Source of the DNA: Rhodospirillaceae bacterium SYSU D60007
GTDB taxonomy: Bacteria; Pseudomonadota; Alphaproteobacteria; Reyranellales; Reyranellaceae
DNA length: 64,000 nt
Direction: 5' to 3'
Assembly: GCA_003574685.1 (NCBI GenBank)
Contig: QOCQ01000003.1
Coordinates: 248,001 to 312,000 of the forward strand
Below, piece after piece: positions 21,160-28,881 of the stretch; the first letter of the stretch is position 1; each line of letters begins with the position of its first letter. The translations under genes were made by a program, and so were the position numbers. The notes under the pieces were generated by a model. The model saw nothing but the letters and a program-made list of their open reading frames with translations, made no database searches and was not told the DNA's origin.

Positions 21160-23331
21160 TCAGATGTGGTGCAGGATGCGTACCGCACCTTCGCCACCGC
21201 CCGTGCTGAAGGCCACTACCCGCTCACCGACCCTCTGAAACACCAGATCAAACCGCACGTTGCCCAGGGCAAGGCCCTGCAGTGCGATGCGATCTATGCC
21301 AAGCGGCAGCGCCGGACGCTCGATATGGATCTCGCGGTTCCAGCCGTCGATCCGCAACCCCAGGCACGCTTGCAGGATCATGAACAGCGCACCTGATGAC
21401 CACGCCTGCGGCAGGCATGCGACGGGATAGGCAATCGGCGATTCCCCGGGCGCGCGCCGGAAGCCGCAGAACAGCTCCGGCAGCCGCATGTCGAATTCGA
21501 CAGCCGCTTCGAATGCCTCGCTCAGCAACTGCACCACCCTTCTGCGATGGCCATAGCGCGCCATGCCGGCAGCGCAGAGTCCCGTATCGTGCGGCCATAC
21601 AGAACCATTGTGGTACGACATGGGATTAAATCGTGCTTCGCCGCGCGCGAGCGTGCGGATGCCCCATCCGGAATTGAAGCTCGCCGACAGCAAATGATCC
21701 GCGATCAACGCCGCGCGCCGGCGTGCCGGCAAGCCGACATACAGCAGGTGCCCGGCATTGGAGGCGCGTACCTGGCAAAGCTGCCCGCGTCCATCCATGG
21801 CCAGACCATAGAAGCCGAGGTCGGATATCCAGAAGTGCTCTTCCACGGCCTCGCGCATCGTGTGCGCCCGCGCCAGCCAGCGGGCGGCAGCCTCCAGGTC
21901 GTGGCGCTGGTGGGCCAGGGCCGCCATGGCGCGGAGCGCGCCATAGACATAGCCTTGCACTTCCACGAGCGCGATCGGTCCTTCAGGCGTGCTGCCGTCC
22001 GCATGGAAAATCGAATCCTGGCTATCCTTCCAGCCCTGGTTGGCCAGTCCGCTCTCCGCACCCCGCGCGTAGTCGAGGAAGCCATGAGGGTTGGAGGCGC
22101 TCTGCTCCTCGATCCAGCCCATTGCCGCTTCCAGGCTCGGCCAGAGCTCCTCGATGAAATCGAGATCGGCAGTGCGCGCCCCGAAGGCTCCAGCAAGAAT
22201 GACGAACAGCGGCGTGGTATCGACGCCGCCATAGTACTTCCGGAACGGCAACTCCCCCATGGCCGTCATCTCGCCCTTGCGGGTCTCGTGCATGATCTTG
22301 CCGGGCGCCGCATCCTGAAACCGGGAGGTCTCGTACGCCTGGTTTCGCGACAGGTAGGTCAGCACGCCACGTGCCAGCGTCGGATCCAGCCACAAGGTCT
22401 GAAGGGCGGTGACAATTGCATCCCGGCCGAAGGGCGTTGAGAACCAGGGGATGCCGGCGTACGGGTAAGGTCCGGTCGGCAGATCGGTGGTCAACAGCGC
22501 GAGGTCGGCGCGCGACTTGTCGATCCATTGATTGAAAAGCCGGCCTGAACTGTAGAGACGGGCCCCCCGCCGGCGTTGCCGGCGCATGCAGATCCGGGCC
22601 CGCGCCGCGGCAGCACGAAAGCGGCCGCGATCCGGCCGCGCCGCGAGATCCGGTCCCACTTCAATGTAGAGTTCGGCCGAGCCGTGGCGGGGCACGAACA
22701 GCGTAAAATCCGCGGTGTCGGCCGTCAGGCGCTGCGGGGTCAGCGAAAAGGCTACGGCAGACGAACGCACCAGCTCATCGAGGCCCTCGTAACGCAACAG
22801 GACCGCGTTCTGGCCCACCTGCGGTGGCACAAACTGGCCCCGCATCGGCCGGGATTCCCCCCTGACCTCGAACATGTCCCGGAAATCGGCGGCAAATCCA
22901 ATGGCGAGCGGAATCGTGGTGTCGAAATCGCTATAGTTGCTGAGGGTCAGCCGTTCATACAACCGCTCTTCCCACAGGAAGCGGGCCCGCTCGGCATGGA
23001 TAACGCCTTCCGGGATGGATTGTCCGCCAAGCGGCGGCAAGGGCCTGTTGGTGACGTGCGAGGTGAAAAAGACGTTGTCCTCGCTCATCGATGCGCCGAG
23101 CAGCGACGGCAACTGGCCGCCCAGCAGAAGATCGAAGCGCGACAACACGCGGGTGTCGTCGCGGAACATGCCGTCGCCCGTGCCCCGTATATTCCCGAAC
23201 GCATCATTCACGAGGAATGTATCGGCGTGCTTCAGCGCATAGTGCTGTGCCGCGCCGCGAGCGACCGGCGCGGTTTCGATCGGCGGCAAGGCTTCGCCGG
23301 CGGCGCTGGCCGGTTGGGAAGCCTGATCCAT
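21160..23331 (-). CDS. Amylo-alpha-1,6-glucosidase / glycogen debranching-like protein
   Basis: 723 residues from ATG 23331, 5 bp past the stop of the upstream glycosyltransferase. The N-terminal beta-rich domain has GDGMFRDDTRVLSRFDLLLGG, typical of the debranching N-terminal domain. The C-terminal (alpha/alpha)6 barrel has PWFSTPFGRDAIVTALQTLW near residue 295, then MSYHNGSVWPHDTGL with candidate catalytic acids. The family hydrolyses alpha-1,6-linked glucose branches or related glucosides. There is no signal peptide. The pairing with a family-4 glycosyltransferase recurs in alphaproteobacteria and suggests a role in alpha-glucan or glucosylglycerate-type metabolism, which remains inference. 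Confidence 0.88.
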   Translation of the reverse strand: MDQASQPASAAGEALPPIETAPVARGAAQHYALKHADTFLVNDAFGNIRGTGDGMFRDDTRVLSRFDLLLGGQLPSLLGASMSEDNVFFTSHVTNRPLPPLGGQSIPEGVIHAERARFLWEERLYERLTLSNYSDFDTTIPLAIGFAADFRDMFEVRGESRPMRGQFVPPQVGQNAVLLRYEGLDELVRSSAVAFSLTPQRLTADTADFTLFVPRHGSAELYIEVGPDLAARPDRGRFRAAAARARICMRRQRRRGARLYSSGRLFNQWIDKSRADLALLTTDLPTGPYPYAGIPWFSTPFGRDAIVTALQTLWLDPTLARGVLTYLSRNQAYETSRFQDAAPGKIMHETRKGEMTAMGELPFRKYYGGVDTTPLFVILAGAFGARTADLDFIEELWPSLEAAMGWIEEQSASNPHGFLDYARGAESGLANQGWKDSQDSIFHADGSTPEGPIALVEVQGYVYGALRAMAALAHQRHDLEAAARWLARAHTMREAVEEHFWISDLGFYGLAMDGRGQLCQVRASNAGHLLYVGLPARRRAALIADHLLSASFNSGWGIRTLARGEARFNPMSYHNGSVWPHDTGLCAAGMARYGHRRRVVQLLSEAFEAAVEFDMRLPELFCGFRRAPGESPIAYPVACLPQAWSSGALFMILQACLGLRIDGWNREIHIERPALPLGIDRIALQGLALGNVRFDLVFQRVGERVVAFSTGGGEGAVRILHHI

Positions 23332-23336
23332 GCTGC

Positions 23337-24401
23337 TCAAGCTGCCTTCATCGCGACAGGCTCCGGCAGTTCGGCACCCCGCAATTGCCTATACAACGCA
23401 ACATAGTTGCTGGCCATGGCATGGGACGAAAAACGGCGCTCGAACTCATGGCGGATCCGGGCGCGATGCAGCGCATGCACCTGCGCGACAGCGTCCACGG
23501 CTTCGACCTCCGATTGCACCACAAAGCCGGTGACGCCGTGCTCGATGATCTCGTTCACCGCCCCGCCCTGCCAGGCGATGACCGGCGTTCCGCACGCCAT
23601 CGCTTCGATCATCACCAGGCCGAAGGGTTCCGGCCAGTCTATGGGAAAGAGCAAGGCGCGCGCGTTGCCGAGAAAACCGGATTTCTCCTGCTGGCCAATC
23701 TCGCCGATGAATTCCACACCGGGGCCTGCCAGCATCGGCTCGATGTTTTCGCGGAAGTACGTCACATCAGCCGCATCGACCTTGGCCGCAATCCTGAGCA
23801 GCAAACCGGCGCGACGCGCGATACTGATCGCGCGGTCCGGCCGCTTCTCCGGCGAGATGCGGCCGAGAAAGGCAAGATACTCTCCTTTCGGTTCCGGCAC
23901 CGGTCGGCAAAGATCAAGCGGCAACCCGTGGTGAACGGTGCCGACCCAGTTCGCCAGCGGCAATGGCCGGCGCTGCAGCTTCGAAATCGAAACAAGGGGA
24001 TACTCCGACCAGCGCTGGTAAACATCCGGCAGGTCCTTCAGATCAAGCCGGCCATGCAGCGTGGTGACCGTGCGCGAGGCCAAGTGCTCGAAGAACGGAA
24101 AATGCAGCAGGTCGAGATGAAAATGCAGGATGTCGAAATTATCGGCCCGATTGCGGACGTCGTGCAGCATCGCGAGGTGAGCTGCCATGTCCGACTTCAG
24201 CGGAGCAGGGTCCAGCCGGATCGCGCGATCACGGACCGCTACCAGCTCGGCCCGCGTACGCGCATCGCCACTGGCGAACAGGGTGACATCGTGGCCCAGA
24301 TCGACCAAGGCATCGGCCAGATAAGCGACGATTCTCTCCGTTCCACCGTACAGAGCCGGCGGTACAGCTTCATACAAGGGAGCAATCTGCGCGATCCTCA
24401 T
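23337..24401 (-). CDS. Glycosyltransferase family 4
   Basis: 354 residues, GT-B fold. The N-terminus MRIAQIAPLYEAVPPALYGG and TERIVAYLADALVDLGHDV is typical of GT4 enzymes that bind the acceptor there. The donor lobe has YLAFLGRISPEKRPDRAI (about 173-190) and the EPFGLVMIEAMACGTPVIA block (about 256-274), which carries the two Glu of the EX7E motif. It transfers a sugar from a nucleotide donor with retention. The glucosidase gene begins 5 bp downstream, so the two are one operon. A 134-bp gap with no visible gene separates it from the GNAT gene. Confidence 0.9.
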   Translation of the reverse strand: MRIAQIAPLYEAVPPALYGGTERIVAYLADALVDLGHDVTLFASGDARTRAELVAVRDRAIRLDPAPLKSDMAAHLAMLHDVRNRADNFDILHFHLDLLHFPFFEHLASRTVTTLHGRLDLKDLPDVYQRWSEYPLVSISKLQRRPLPLANWVGTVHHGLPLDLCRPVPEPKGEYLAFLGRISPEKRPDRAISIARRAGLLLRIAAKVDAADVTYFRENIEPMLAGPGVEFIGEIGQQEKSGFLGNARALLFPIDWPEPFGLVMIEAMACGTPVIAWQGGAVNEIIEHGVTGFVVQSEVEAVDAVAQVHALHRARIRHEFERRFSSHAMASNYVALYRQLRGAELPEPVAMKAA

Positions 24402-24535
24402 GGCTGATGTCCCGGGCCTGGGCCGTCAAAACGCAATCGTCGTTCGGGAATCGATCAAGAGACCGTAGCCCACCGCCCCCGGCGCCGGACCCCGGCAGTC
24501 AAAATCTGGTAGCGACAGCGGCTGTTTCAAGATGG

Positions 24536-25039
24536 CTAGACAGCCAGCACCATGCCTTGCTGGAAACCGGAAAAGCCGAAAGCCGTGTAGAAGCGTGCAA
24601 CTTCCGAATCAGGATCGAGAGCGCCTACCTCCACACGCGTGGCGCGCCGCTGGCGGGCCCACTCTACCACAGCGGCAAGCAGGCGCCGCCCGACGCGCCG
24701 GCCGCGGCAGTCCCCCCGAACCAGGAAATCGCGAATGGCGACAACTCGCTGCGGGGCGGCGCCTTCAAGGCCGGACGGAGACCGGGTCAGCAATACCGCC
24801 ATCGCCGCAAGGCCACCTTTCGTGGATGCAACGAGGATGGTCGCCTGACTGTCGCACAGGAGTGCTGCAACCTGCTCGCGCAGGCCGGATTCCGTGCCGC
24901 TATCCCCCTCGTTCACGGCGTCCATCTCCTCGAAAAGCGTGCAAAGCGCCTCATAATCGCGCACGGACGCTCCGCGAATCCGGATGTCCAGTGCGGCCGG
25001 CGGCCATGCTTCGATTGTACGTTCCGCGGAACTCAACAT
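24536..25039 (-). CDS. GNAT family N-acetyltransferase behind an attenuator
   Basis: 167 residues, start ATG 25039 with a strong gaggagg. One GNAT domain: IRIRGASVRDYEALCTLFEE at the N-terminus, VVAIRDFLVRGDCRGRRVGR with the acetyl-CoA loop (RGRRVGRRLL, about 118-127), and a C-terminal VARFYTAFGFSGFQQG. The substrate is unknown. Upstream on the same strand is a complete promoter, a 16-codon leader peptide rich in aromatic residues and a terminator hairpin (25091-25237). Expression therefore probably responds to charged aromatic or histidine tRNA levels, and the substrate may be related to those amino acids. Confidence 0.87.
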   Translation of the reverse strand: MLSSAERTIEAWPPAALDIRIRGASVRDYEALCTLFEEMDAVNEGDSGTESGLREQVAALLCDSQATILVASTKGGLAAMAVLLTRSPSGLEGAAPQRVVAIRDFLVRGDCRGRRVGRRLLAAVVEWARQRRATRVEVGALDPDSEVARFYTAFGFSGFQQGMVLAV

Positions 25040-25090
25040 CGGGTCCTCCTCGTGCGGCTTCCTGTCCTGCCGCGGGCCGGAGGCCCTTCA

Positions 25091-25124
25091 TCAAAACGAA
25101 AATGCCGCCGGTCTGCGGCGGCAT
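25091..25124 (-). terminator. Rho-independent terminator of the GNAT leader
   Basis: On the minus strand a perfect 8-bp stem (25124-25117 with 25109-25102, loop of 7) is followed directly by a T-rich tract interrupted by CG. It lies about 60 nt upstream of the GNAT start and downstream of the leader peptide stop. The 5' arm (GCCGCC) can instead pair with GGCGGC just after the leader stop codon at 25152-25147. That is the competing antiterminator expected of an attenuator. Confidence 0.8.
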
Positions 25125-25151
25125 CGTGTGGTCATGACCAGTCAGCGCCGC

Positions 25152-25202
25152 CTATGGGAGCGACGTAAAATACCAGCCGAAGTGGTGGCGGCGTCCGGTC
25201 AT
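25152..25202 (-). CDS. Putative attenuator leader peptide, 16 residues
   Basis: ATG at 25202, TAG at 25154-25152; product MTGRRHHFGWYFTSLP. The start codon lies 6 bp after the -10 hexamer, so the message would begin at or next to the A of ATG (leaderless), as reported for rhizobial trpL. The run HHFGWYF puts two His, two Phe, one Trp and one Tyr codon in seven positions. The codons for residues 4-6 (CGCCGCC, 25193-25187) can pair over 7 bp with GGCGGCG (25152-25146). A ribosome halted on the aromatic codons would cover that segment and free the second one for antitermination. Translation is predicted, not shown. Confidence 0.65.
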   Translation of the reverse strand: MTGRRHHFGWYFTSLP

Positions 25203-25208
25203 GGTCTT

Positions 25209-25237
25209 TGTATAGTGCTGCTGGTGCGGTCCGTCAA
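25209..25237 (-). promoter_or_regulatory. Sigma-70-type promoter of the leader-GNAT unit
   Basis: Minus strand: TTGACG at 25237-25232, a 17-bp spacer, and TATACA at 25214-25209. Each hexamer differs from consensus at only one position. The predicted start point is about 25202, coinciding with the leader ATG. No protein gene on this strand lies upstream that could use it other than the leader-GNAT unit. Confidence 0.75.
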
Positions 25238-25273
25238 TCGGAACCACAGACTCGGCATCACGTTTGGGTGGGC

Positions 25274-25615
25274 ATGCCCAACGCATCGGCAATGCGCGCA
25301 ACCATTGTCCGTATCTGGCGTGGCCGCACGCGGCCCGAACGAGCGGACGAATACGAGGCCTACAACTACGAGGTCGGCATCAAACCGCTGATCGAAAAGG
25401 CGCTGGGCGTCCAGACCTGGCGCGAGGACCGACCCGACTGCACCGAATTCGTCACTGTGTCTTATTGGGAGACCGTCGAGTCGATGGCGGTCTTTACGGG
25501 CGGCGACCCGACACAGATCCACCATCTGCCGCGCGATGCCGAGTTCCTGATCGAACTGCCGACCGCCGTGCAGATCCTCCGGATCCGCACGAGCCACGGC
25601 CGCACGCCGGTGTAA
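25274..25615 (+). CDS. Small dimeric alpha/beta-barrel-like protein (ABM-type)
   Basis: 113 residues from ATG 25274; ATG 25292 is a possible alternative. The sequence RATIVRIWRGRTRPERADEYEAYNYEVGIKPL followed by GVQTWREDRPD, TEFVTVSYWETVESMAVFTG and DAEFLIELPTAVQILRI has the spacing of antibiotic-biosynthesis-monooxygenase-like ferredoxin folds, in which a helix follows the first strand. Such proteins are cofactor-free monooxygenases, haem-degrading enzymes or plain sensors; no function can be assigned. Its promoter region overlaps that of the leftward leader-GNAT unit. It is convergent with the DapA-family gene, 8 bp apart. Confidence 0.7.
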   Translation: MPNASAMRATIVRIWRGRTRPERADEYEAYNYEVGIKPLIEKALGVQTWREDRPDCTEFVTVSYWETVESMAVFTGGDPTQIHHLPRDAEFLIELPTAVQILRIRTSHGRTPV

Positions 25616-25623
25616 GGCTCCCC

Positions 25624-26565
25624 CTACTCCGCCGCCTGGGCCATCGCCTGGCGCAGGCCTGGCATGGTGAAGCCCAGGCCCTCAAGCTTTTCCACCGCCG
25701 CGCGACCCTGGACGTCGGTAACCTCGACCAGCGGCGGACGCACGCGGTTCCAGGCGGAGTCGGCGCCATAGTGGGCAATGACGTATTTCATGGCGGGGAT
25801 CATCACGTATCCCTGCATCACGCCGCGGACGTCGTTGATCTTCTTCTGCAGCGCCTCCGCCTCGGTCGTCGCCACCTTGCGGAAGGTTTCGGCGATCGCG
25901 CCGGGATTGATATTGGCCGTCGCGCTGATGCAGCCTGCACCGCCTGCCTTCACGTTGTCGACCAGCGGCTTTTCGTTACCCGAGAAGACGTCAAATCCAT
26001 CCTTCGCGAAGGCATCGATCATGCTTTTGGTGTGGGGCCAGTCGTCAGAACTGTCCTTCATCCCTGCGATCTGCTGCGGGTAGGCCTTCAGCAGCCGCTC
26101 GACCAGCGCATGGGTGATCGGTACCTGGGCAACGGGCGGAATGTGATACAGGTAGATGCGCAGGCGCGAATCACCGACACGCTGCACGACTTCGGAGAAA
26201 TGCCGAAACAAGCCCTCATCGCTTACGCCCTTGTAGTAGAAAGGCGGCAGCATCAGCACGCCCGAGACGCCCAGCTTCGTGGCATGCGACGTGACCGTGA
26301 CGGCTTCCGTCAGCGAGCAGGCACCGGTGCCGGGCATCATGCGTGCCGGTTCGACACCCGCGGCCACCAGCGCCTCGAGCAGCGCCATGCGCTCCCCGGC
26401 CGACATCGAGTTCGCCTCGCTGTTGGTGCCGAACACCGCCAGGCCGCAATCCTTGCTCACCAGCCATTTGCAGTGGGCGATGAATCGGCGGGTATCGGGG
26501 CTGAGATCGGCCCGGAACGGCGTGACGACGGGGGAAAGCACACCCTTGATGCGAGGCTGGGCCAT
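25624..26565 (-). CDS. Dihydrodipicolinate synthase/N-acetylneuraminate lyase family protein
   Basis: 313 residues from ATG 26565; the longer open frame upstream overlaps the divergent gene and is rejected. The class I aldolase barrel shows GVLSPVVTPFRADLSPD at the N-terminus, VFGTNSEANSMSAGER, the Tyr in RIYLYHIPPVAQ, and the Schiff-base Lys in IAGMKDSSDDWP (about 165). Family members cleave or form C-C bonds with pyruvate. Because it is divergent from a fumarylacetoacetate hydrolase-family gene only 91 bp away, a 2-keto-3-deoxy-sugar-acid or related degradative aldolase/dehydratase is more likely than lysine biosynthesis. That choice is inference. Confidence 0.88.
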   Translation of the reverse strand: MAQPRIKGVLSPVVTPFRADLSPDTRRFIAHCKWLVSKDCGLAVFGTNSEANSMSAGERMALLEALVAAGVEPARMMPGTGACSLTEAVTVTSHATKLGVSGVLMLPPFYYKGVSDEGLFRHFSEVVQRVGDSRLRIYLYHIPPVAQVPITHALVERLLKAYPQQIAGMKDSSDDWPHTKSMIDAFAKDGFDVFSGNEKPLVDNVKAGGAGCISATANINPGAIAETFRKVATTEAEALQKKINDVRGVMQGYVMIPAMKYVIAHYGADSAWNRVRPPLVEVTDVQGRAAVEKLEGLGFTMPGLRQAMAQAAE

Positions 26566-26656
26566 GGGGAGAACTCCTGCGGATTCCGCCGCGTGATGCC
26601 ACGTTACGGTCTGCTCCGTCCAGTGTATGTACTGTGCTGCGGCCAGGGAGGAACGC

Positions 26657-27859
26657 ATGCCGGACGCCGATCTTTGGCGCCAATACCCAATCCTGCCGAA
26701 CGACGGAGTGGCGGGCACGCTGATCGGACGCGTGTGGCGGCCGGCTGCCGCGGGCCAGCCCGGCGGTCCCAGCCTCGTGGCGATCCGCGCAGACGGCGTG
26801 TTCGACATCACGCGGGCCGCGCCGACCTCCTCGGTGCTGCTGAATGCAGCCGATCCGGTGGCGCTGGTGCGCGGCACGCCGGGCGAGCGGCTGGGCACGC
26901 TTGAGGAAATTGTCGCCCACACTGTCGCCAATCCGCCTGACGAGTCGAAGCCCCGCCTCCTGGCGCCTGTCGATCTGCAGGCAGTAAAGGCAGCGGGCGT
27001 CACGTTCGCTGTCAGCCTACTGGAGCGGCTGATCGAAGAGCAGGCCAAGGGCGACCCCGCCCGCGCCGAAAGCGTGCGTCAGGAGCTGAGCGCCGCGGTC
27101 GGTGCCGACATTGCGCGCGTGAAACCCGGCTCACCGCAAGCCGAGCAGCTCAAGCAGGCCCTGGTCAAGAAAGGCCTGTGGTCACCGTACCTGGAGGTCG
27201 GTATCGGTCCCCATGCCGAGATCTTCACCAAGGCGCCACCGATGGCTTCGGTCGGCTACGGCGTCGAGATCGGCATCCGTGTCGACTCCGACTGGAATAA
27301 CCCCGAACCGGAGGTGGTACTGGCCGTGAATGCGCGGGGCGACATTGTCGGCGCGACGCTTGGCAACGATGTGAACCTTCGCGACATGGAGGGGCGCTCT
27401 GCGCTGTTGCTGGGCAAGGCAAAGGACAACAACGCCTCCTCCGCAATCGGGCCGTTCATCCGGCTGTTCGATGAAACCTTCTCGCTCGACGACGTACGCA
27501 AGGCCGAGGTGTCCCTTGAGGTGCTGGGGCTCGACCAGTTCCATCTCAGGGGCAAGAGCGATCTCAGTCAGATCAGCCGCGATCCCGCCGAGCTGGTGCG
27601 ACAGGCGATGGGACAGCATCACCAGTATCCCGACGGCATGGTGCTCTATACCGGCACGCTGTTCGCGCCGACCCAGCCGCGCACTGCCGGCGGCGCCGGA
27701 TTCACGCATGCGATTGGCGATCTCGTGGTTATCCGCTCGCCCAGGCTCGGCACGCTGATGAACCGTGTCAACCGCTGCGACGCCATTGCCCCCTGGACGT
27801 TCGGCGCCGGCGCCCTGATGCAGAACCTGGCAGCGCGCAGCCTGCTGGGTAGGCAATGA
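26657..27859 (+). CDS. Fumarylacetoacetate hydrolase family protein
   Basis: 400 residues from ATG 26657 with gggagga upstream. The FAH-type domain covers about 120-400: PAEIFTKAPPMASVGYG-like start (HAEIFTKAPPMASVG), then EIGIRVDSDWNNPEPEVVLAVN with the metal-binding Glu residues, GATLGNDVNLRDMEG and GRSALLLGKAKDNN. The family hydrolyses C-C bonds of beta-diketo acids or dehydrates/decarboxylates keto-acids such as 2-keto-3-deoxy-sugar acids. The length with an N-terminal ~110-residue extension matches sugar-acid members. Pairing with the DapA-family gene supports such a pathway, but substrates are not proven. Confidence 0.87.
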   Translation: MPDADLWRQYPILPNDGVAGTLIGRVWRPAAAGQPGGPSLVAIRADGVFDITRAAPTSSVLLNAADPVALVRGTPGERLGTLEEIVAHTVANPPDESKPRLLAPVDLQAVKAAGVTFAVSLLERLIEEQAKGDPARAESVRQELSAAVGADIARVKPGSPQAEQLKQALVKKGLWSPYLEVGIGPHAEIFTKAPPMASVGYGVEIGIRVDSDWNNPEPEVVLAVNARGDIVGATLGNDVNLRDMEGRSALLLGKAKDNNASSAIGPFIRLFDETFSLDDVRKAEVSLEVLGLDQFHLRGKSDLSQISRDPAELVRQAMGQHHQYPDGMVLYTGTLFAPTQPRTAGGAGFTHAIGDLVVIRSPRLGTLMNRVNRCDAIAPWTFGAGALMQNLAARSLLGRQ

Positions 27860-27979
27860 CGGCAGCGCTTGGCAGGTTTTGTAGGTCTCCGGCGTTTATT
27901 GAGAAGCGATACCAGCCCCCCGTCGGTCAATAATATTTGACTCGAGCGCTACTGGGCTATCTGGCGCGCGCGCCAAAGG

Positions 27980-28660
27980 TTAGGACCGCGCGGGCGGGCG
28001 CCGGCGTGACTTCGAGCGAGCCTTCTTCGGCGAGGCGGTGACGGGCGCTTCAGGGGATACCATCGGTTCTGGCTCGACCACGGCTGGCGAGGGATCGGCG
28101 TCGGGTGCGACATGCGTCACCGCCGGTTCGATCGCGGCCGATGCTGGTGCTGTTTGATCGGTGACGTTGAGCGGTTTGGCGATGGCGGGCGTTTGCCGCG
28201 ATGCATCGCTTACCGCGGCCGGGCTTGCCGCCGCAAACAGTGCCTTGAACTCGTCGAAGGCTTCGGCAATGCGGGCATTAATAATGTCGACAGCCGCCAG
28301 GTTGGTCTGCACCGCAATGTCGGAAAGTTCGCGGACGCGGGCAACGGCCGAAGTGTAGATCTGTCGTGCGGCGTCAGTCTGCCGCGTGGCCTTCTCTTCA
28401 AGCGAGGTCGCGGCCAGGAGGACGTCGCTGGTCGTCTTGCCGCACTCGTCGACCGTACTCCTGATCAGATCGCTGTGGCGTTCGGCGAGCCTCGTCAAGC
28501 CATCGCAGGCGATCTGGTTGGCGGCCGTCAGGGCCACGGCATTTTTCCGCTGCGCCTCCAGGAGCGCCGTGACGTTGAGGGGCGGAAGCTTGATACCAAC
28601 CCAGACCCTGGTGATATCTGTGCCGGCAAAGGGGAACCCGGCAGCCTGGAATGAAGTCAT
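27980..28660 (-). CDS. Phasin family protein (PHB granule-associated)
   Basis: 226 residues from ATG 28660. The phasin domain covers about residues 20-135: amphipathic helices such as VTALLEAQRKNAVALTAANQ, then TTSDVLLAATSLEEKATRQ and FDEFKALFAAA. A long Ala/Pro/Glu-rich tail follows (about 140-205), ending in a basic KKARSKSRRRPPARS. Phasins coat polyhydroxybutyrate granules. The basic tail resembles histone-H1-like extensions that can bind DNA or negatively charged surfaces. A CTGC/GCAG-rich stretch upstream (about 28735-28760) faintly recalls PhaR sites in other alphaproteobacteria, but this is weak. Downstream is a 120-bp gap with only a GC palindrome. Confidence 0.85.
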   Translation of the reverse strand: MTSFQAAGFPFAGTDITRVWVGIKLPPLNVTALLEAQRKNAVALTAANQIACDGLTRLAERHSDLIRSTVDECGKTTSDVLLAATSLEEKATRQTDAARQIYTSAVARVRELSDIAVQTNLAAVDIINARIAEAFDEFKALFAAASPAAVSDASRQTPAIAKPLNVTDQTAPASAAIEPAVTHVAPDADPSPAVVEPEPMVSPEAPVTASPKKARSKSRRRPPARS

Positions 28661-28881
28661 GACTGATCTCTCCGTCTGGTTTGGGCGGCGCGCGACTATG
28701 GAGGGTCCACCACCTCGGATGGTGCAACGCAGCATCAACCCGCATTGGATGCTGCGCCGCAAAAAGTCAAGGACGTTCGGAACCAGGCGGCAATCCAGCA
28801 CAACGACGCAGGTGGTCGCGATTCGCTTGCACGACGGTTCAATGACAGGAAGTCTCGTACATCGTGACGGAATCACACGCC

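Noticed and set aside
26566-27048. Long N-terminal extension of the DapA-family protein at 25624.
   Set aside because: It lies inside the divergent fumarylacetoacetate hydrolase gene, and the family fold begins at residue 5 of the shorter form.
27962-27975. Perfect 14-bp palindrome TGGCGCGCGCGCCA after the phasin gene, considered as a terminator.
   Set aside because: It has no loop and no T-tract on either strand.
28730-28762. CTGC/GCAG-rich stretch upstream of the phasin gene, considered as a PhaR operator.
   Set aside because: The half-sites match only partly and such words are frequent in GC-rich DNA. It is mentioned as a weak hint only.
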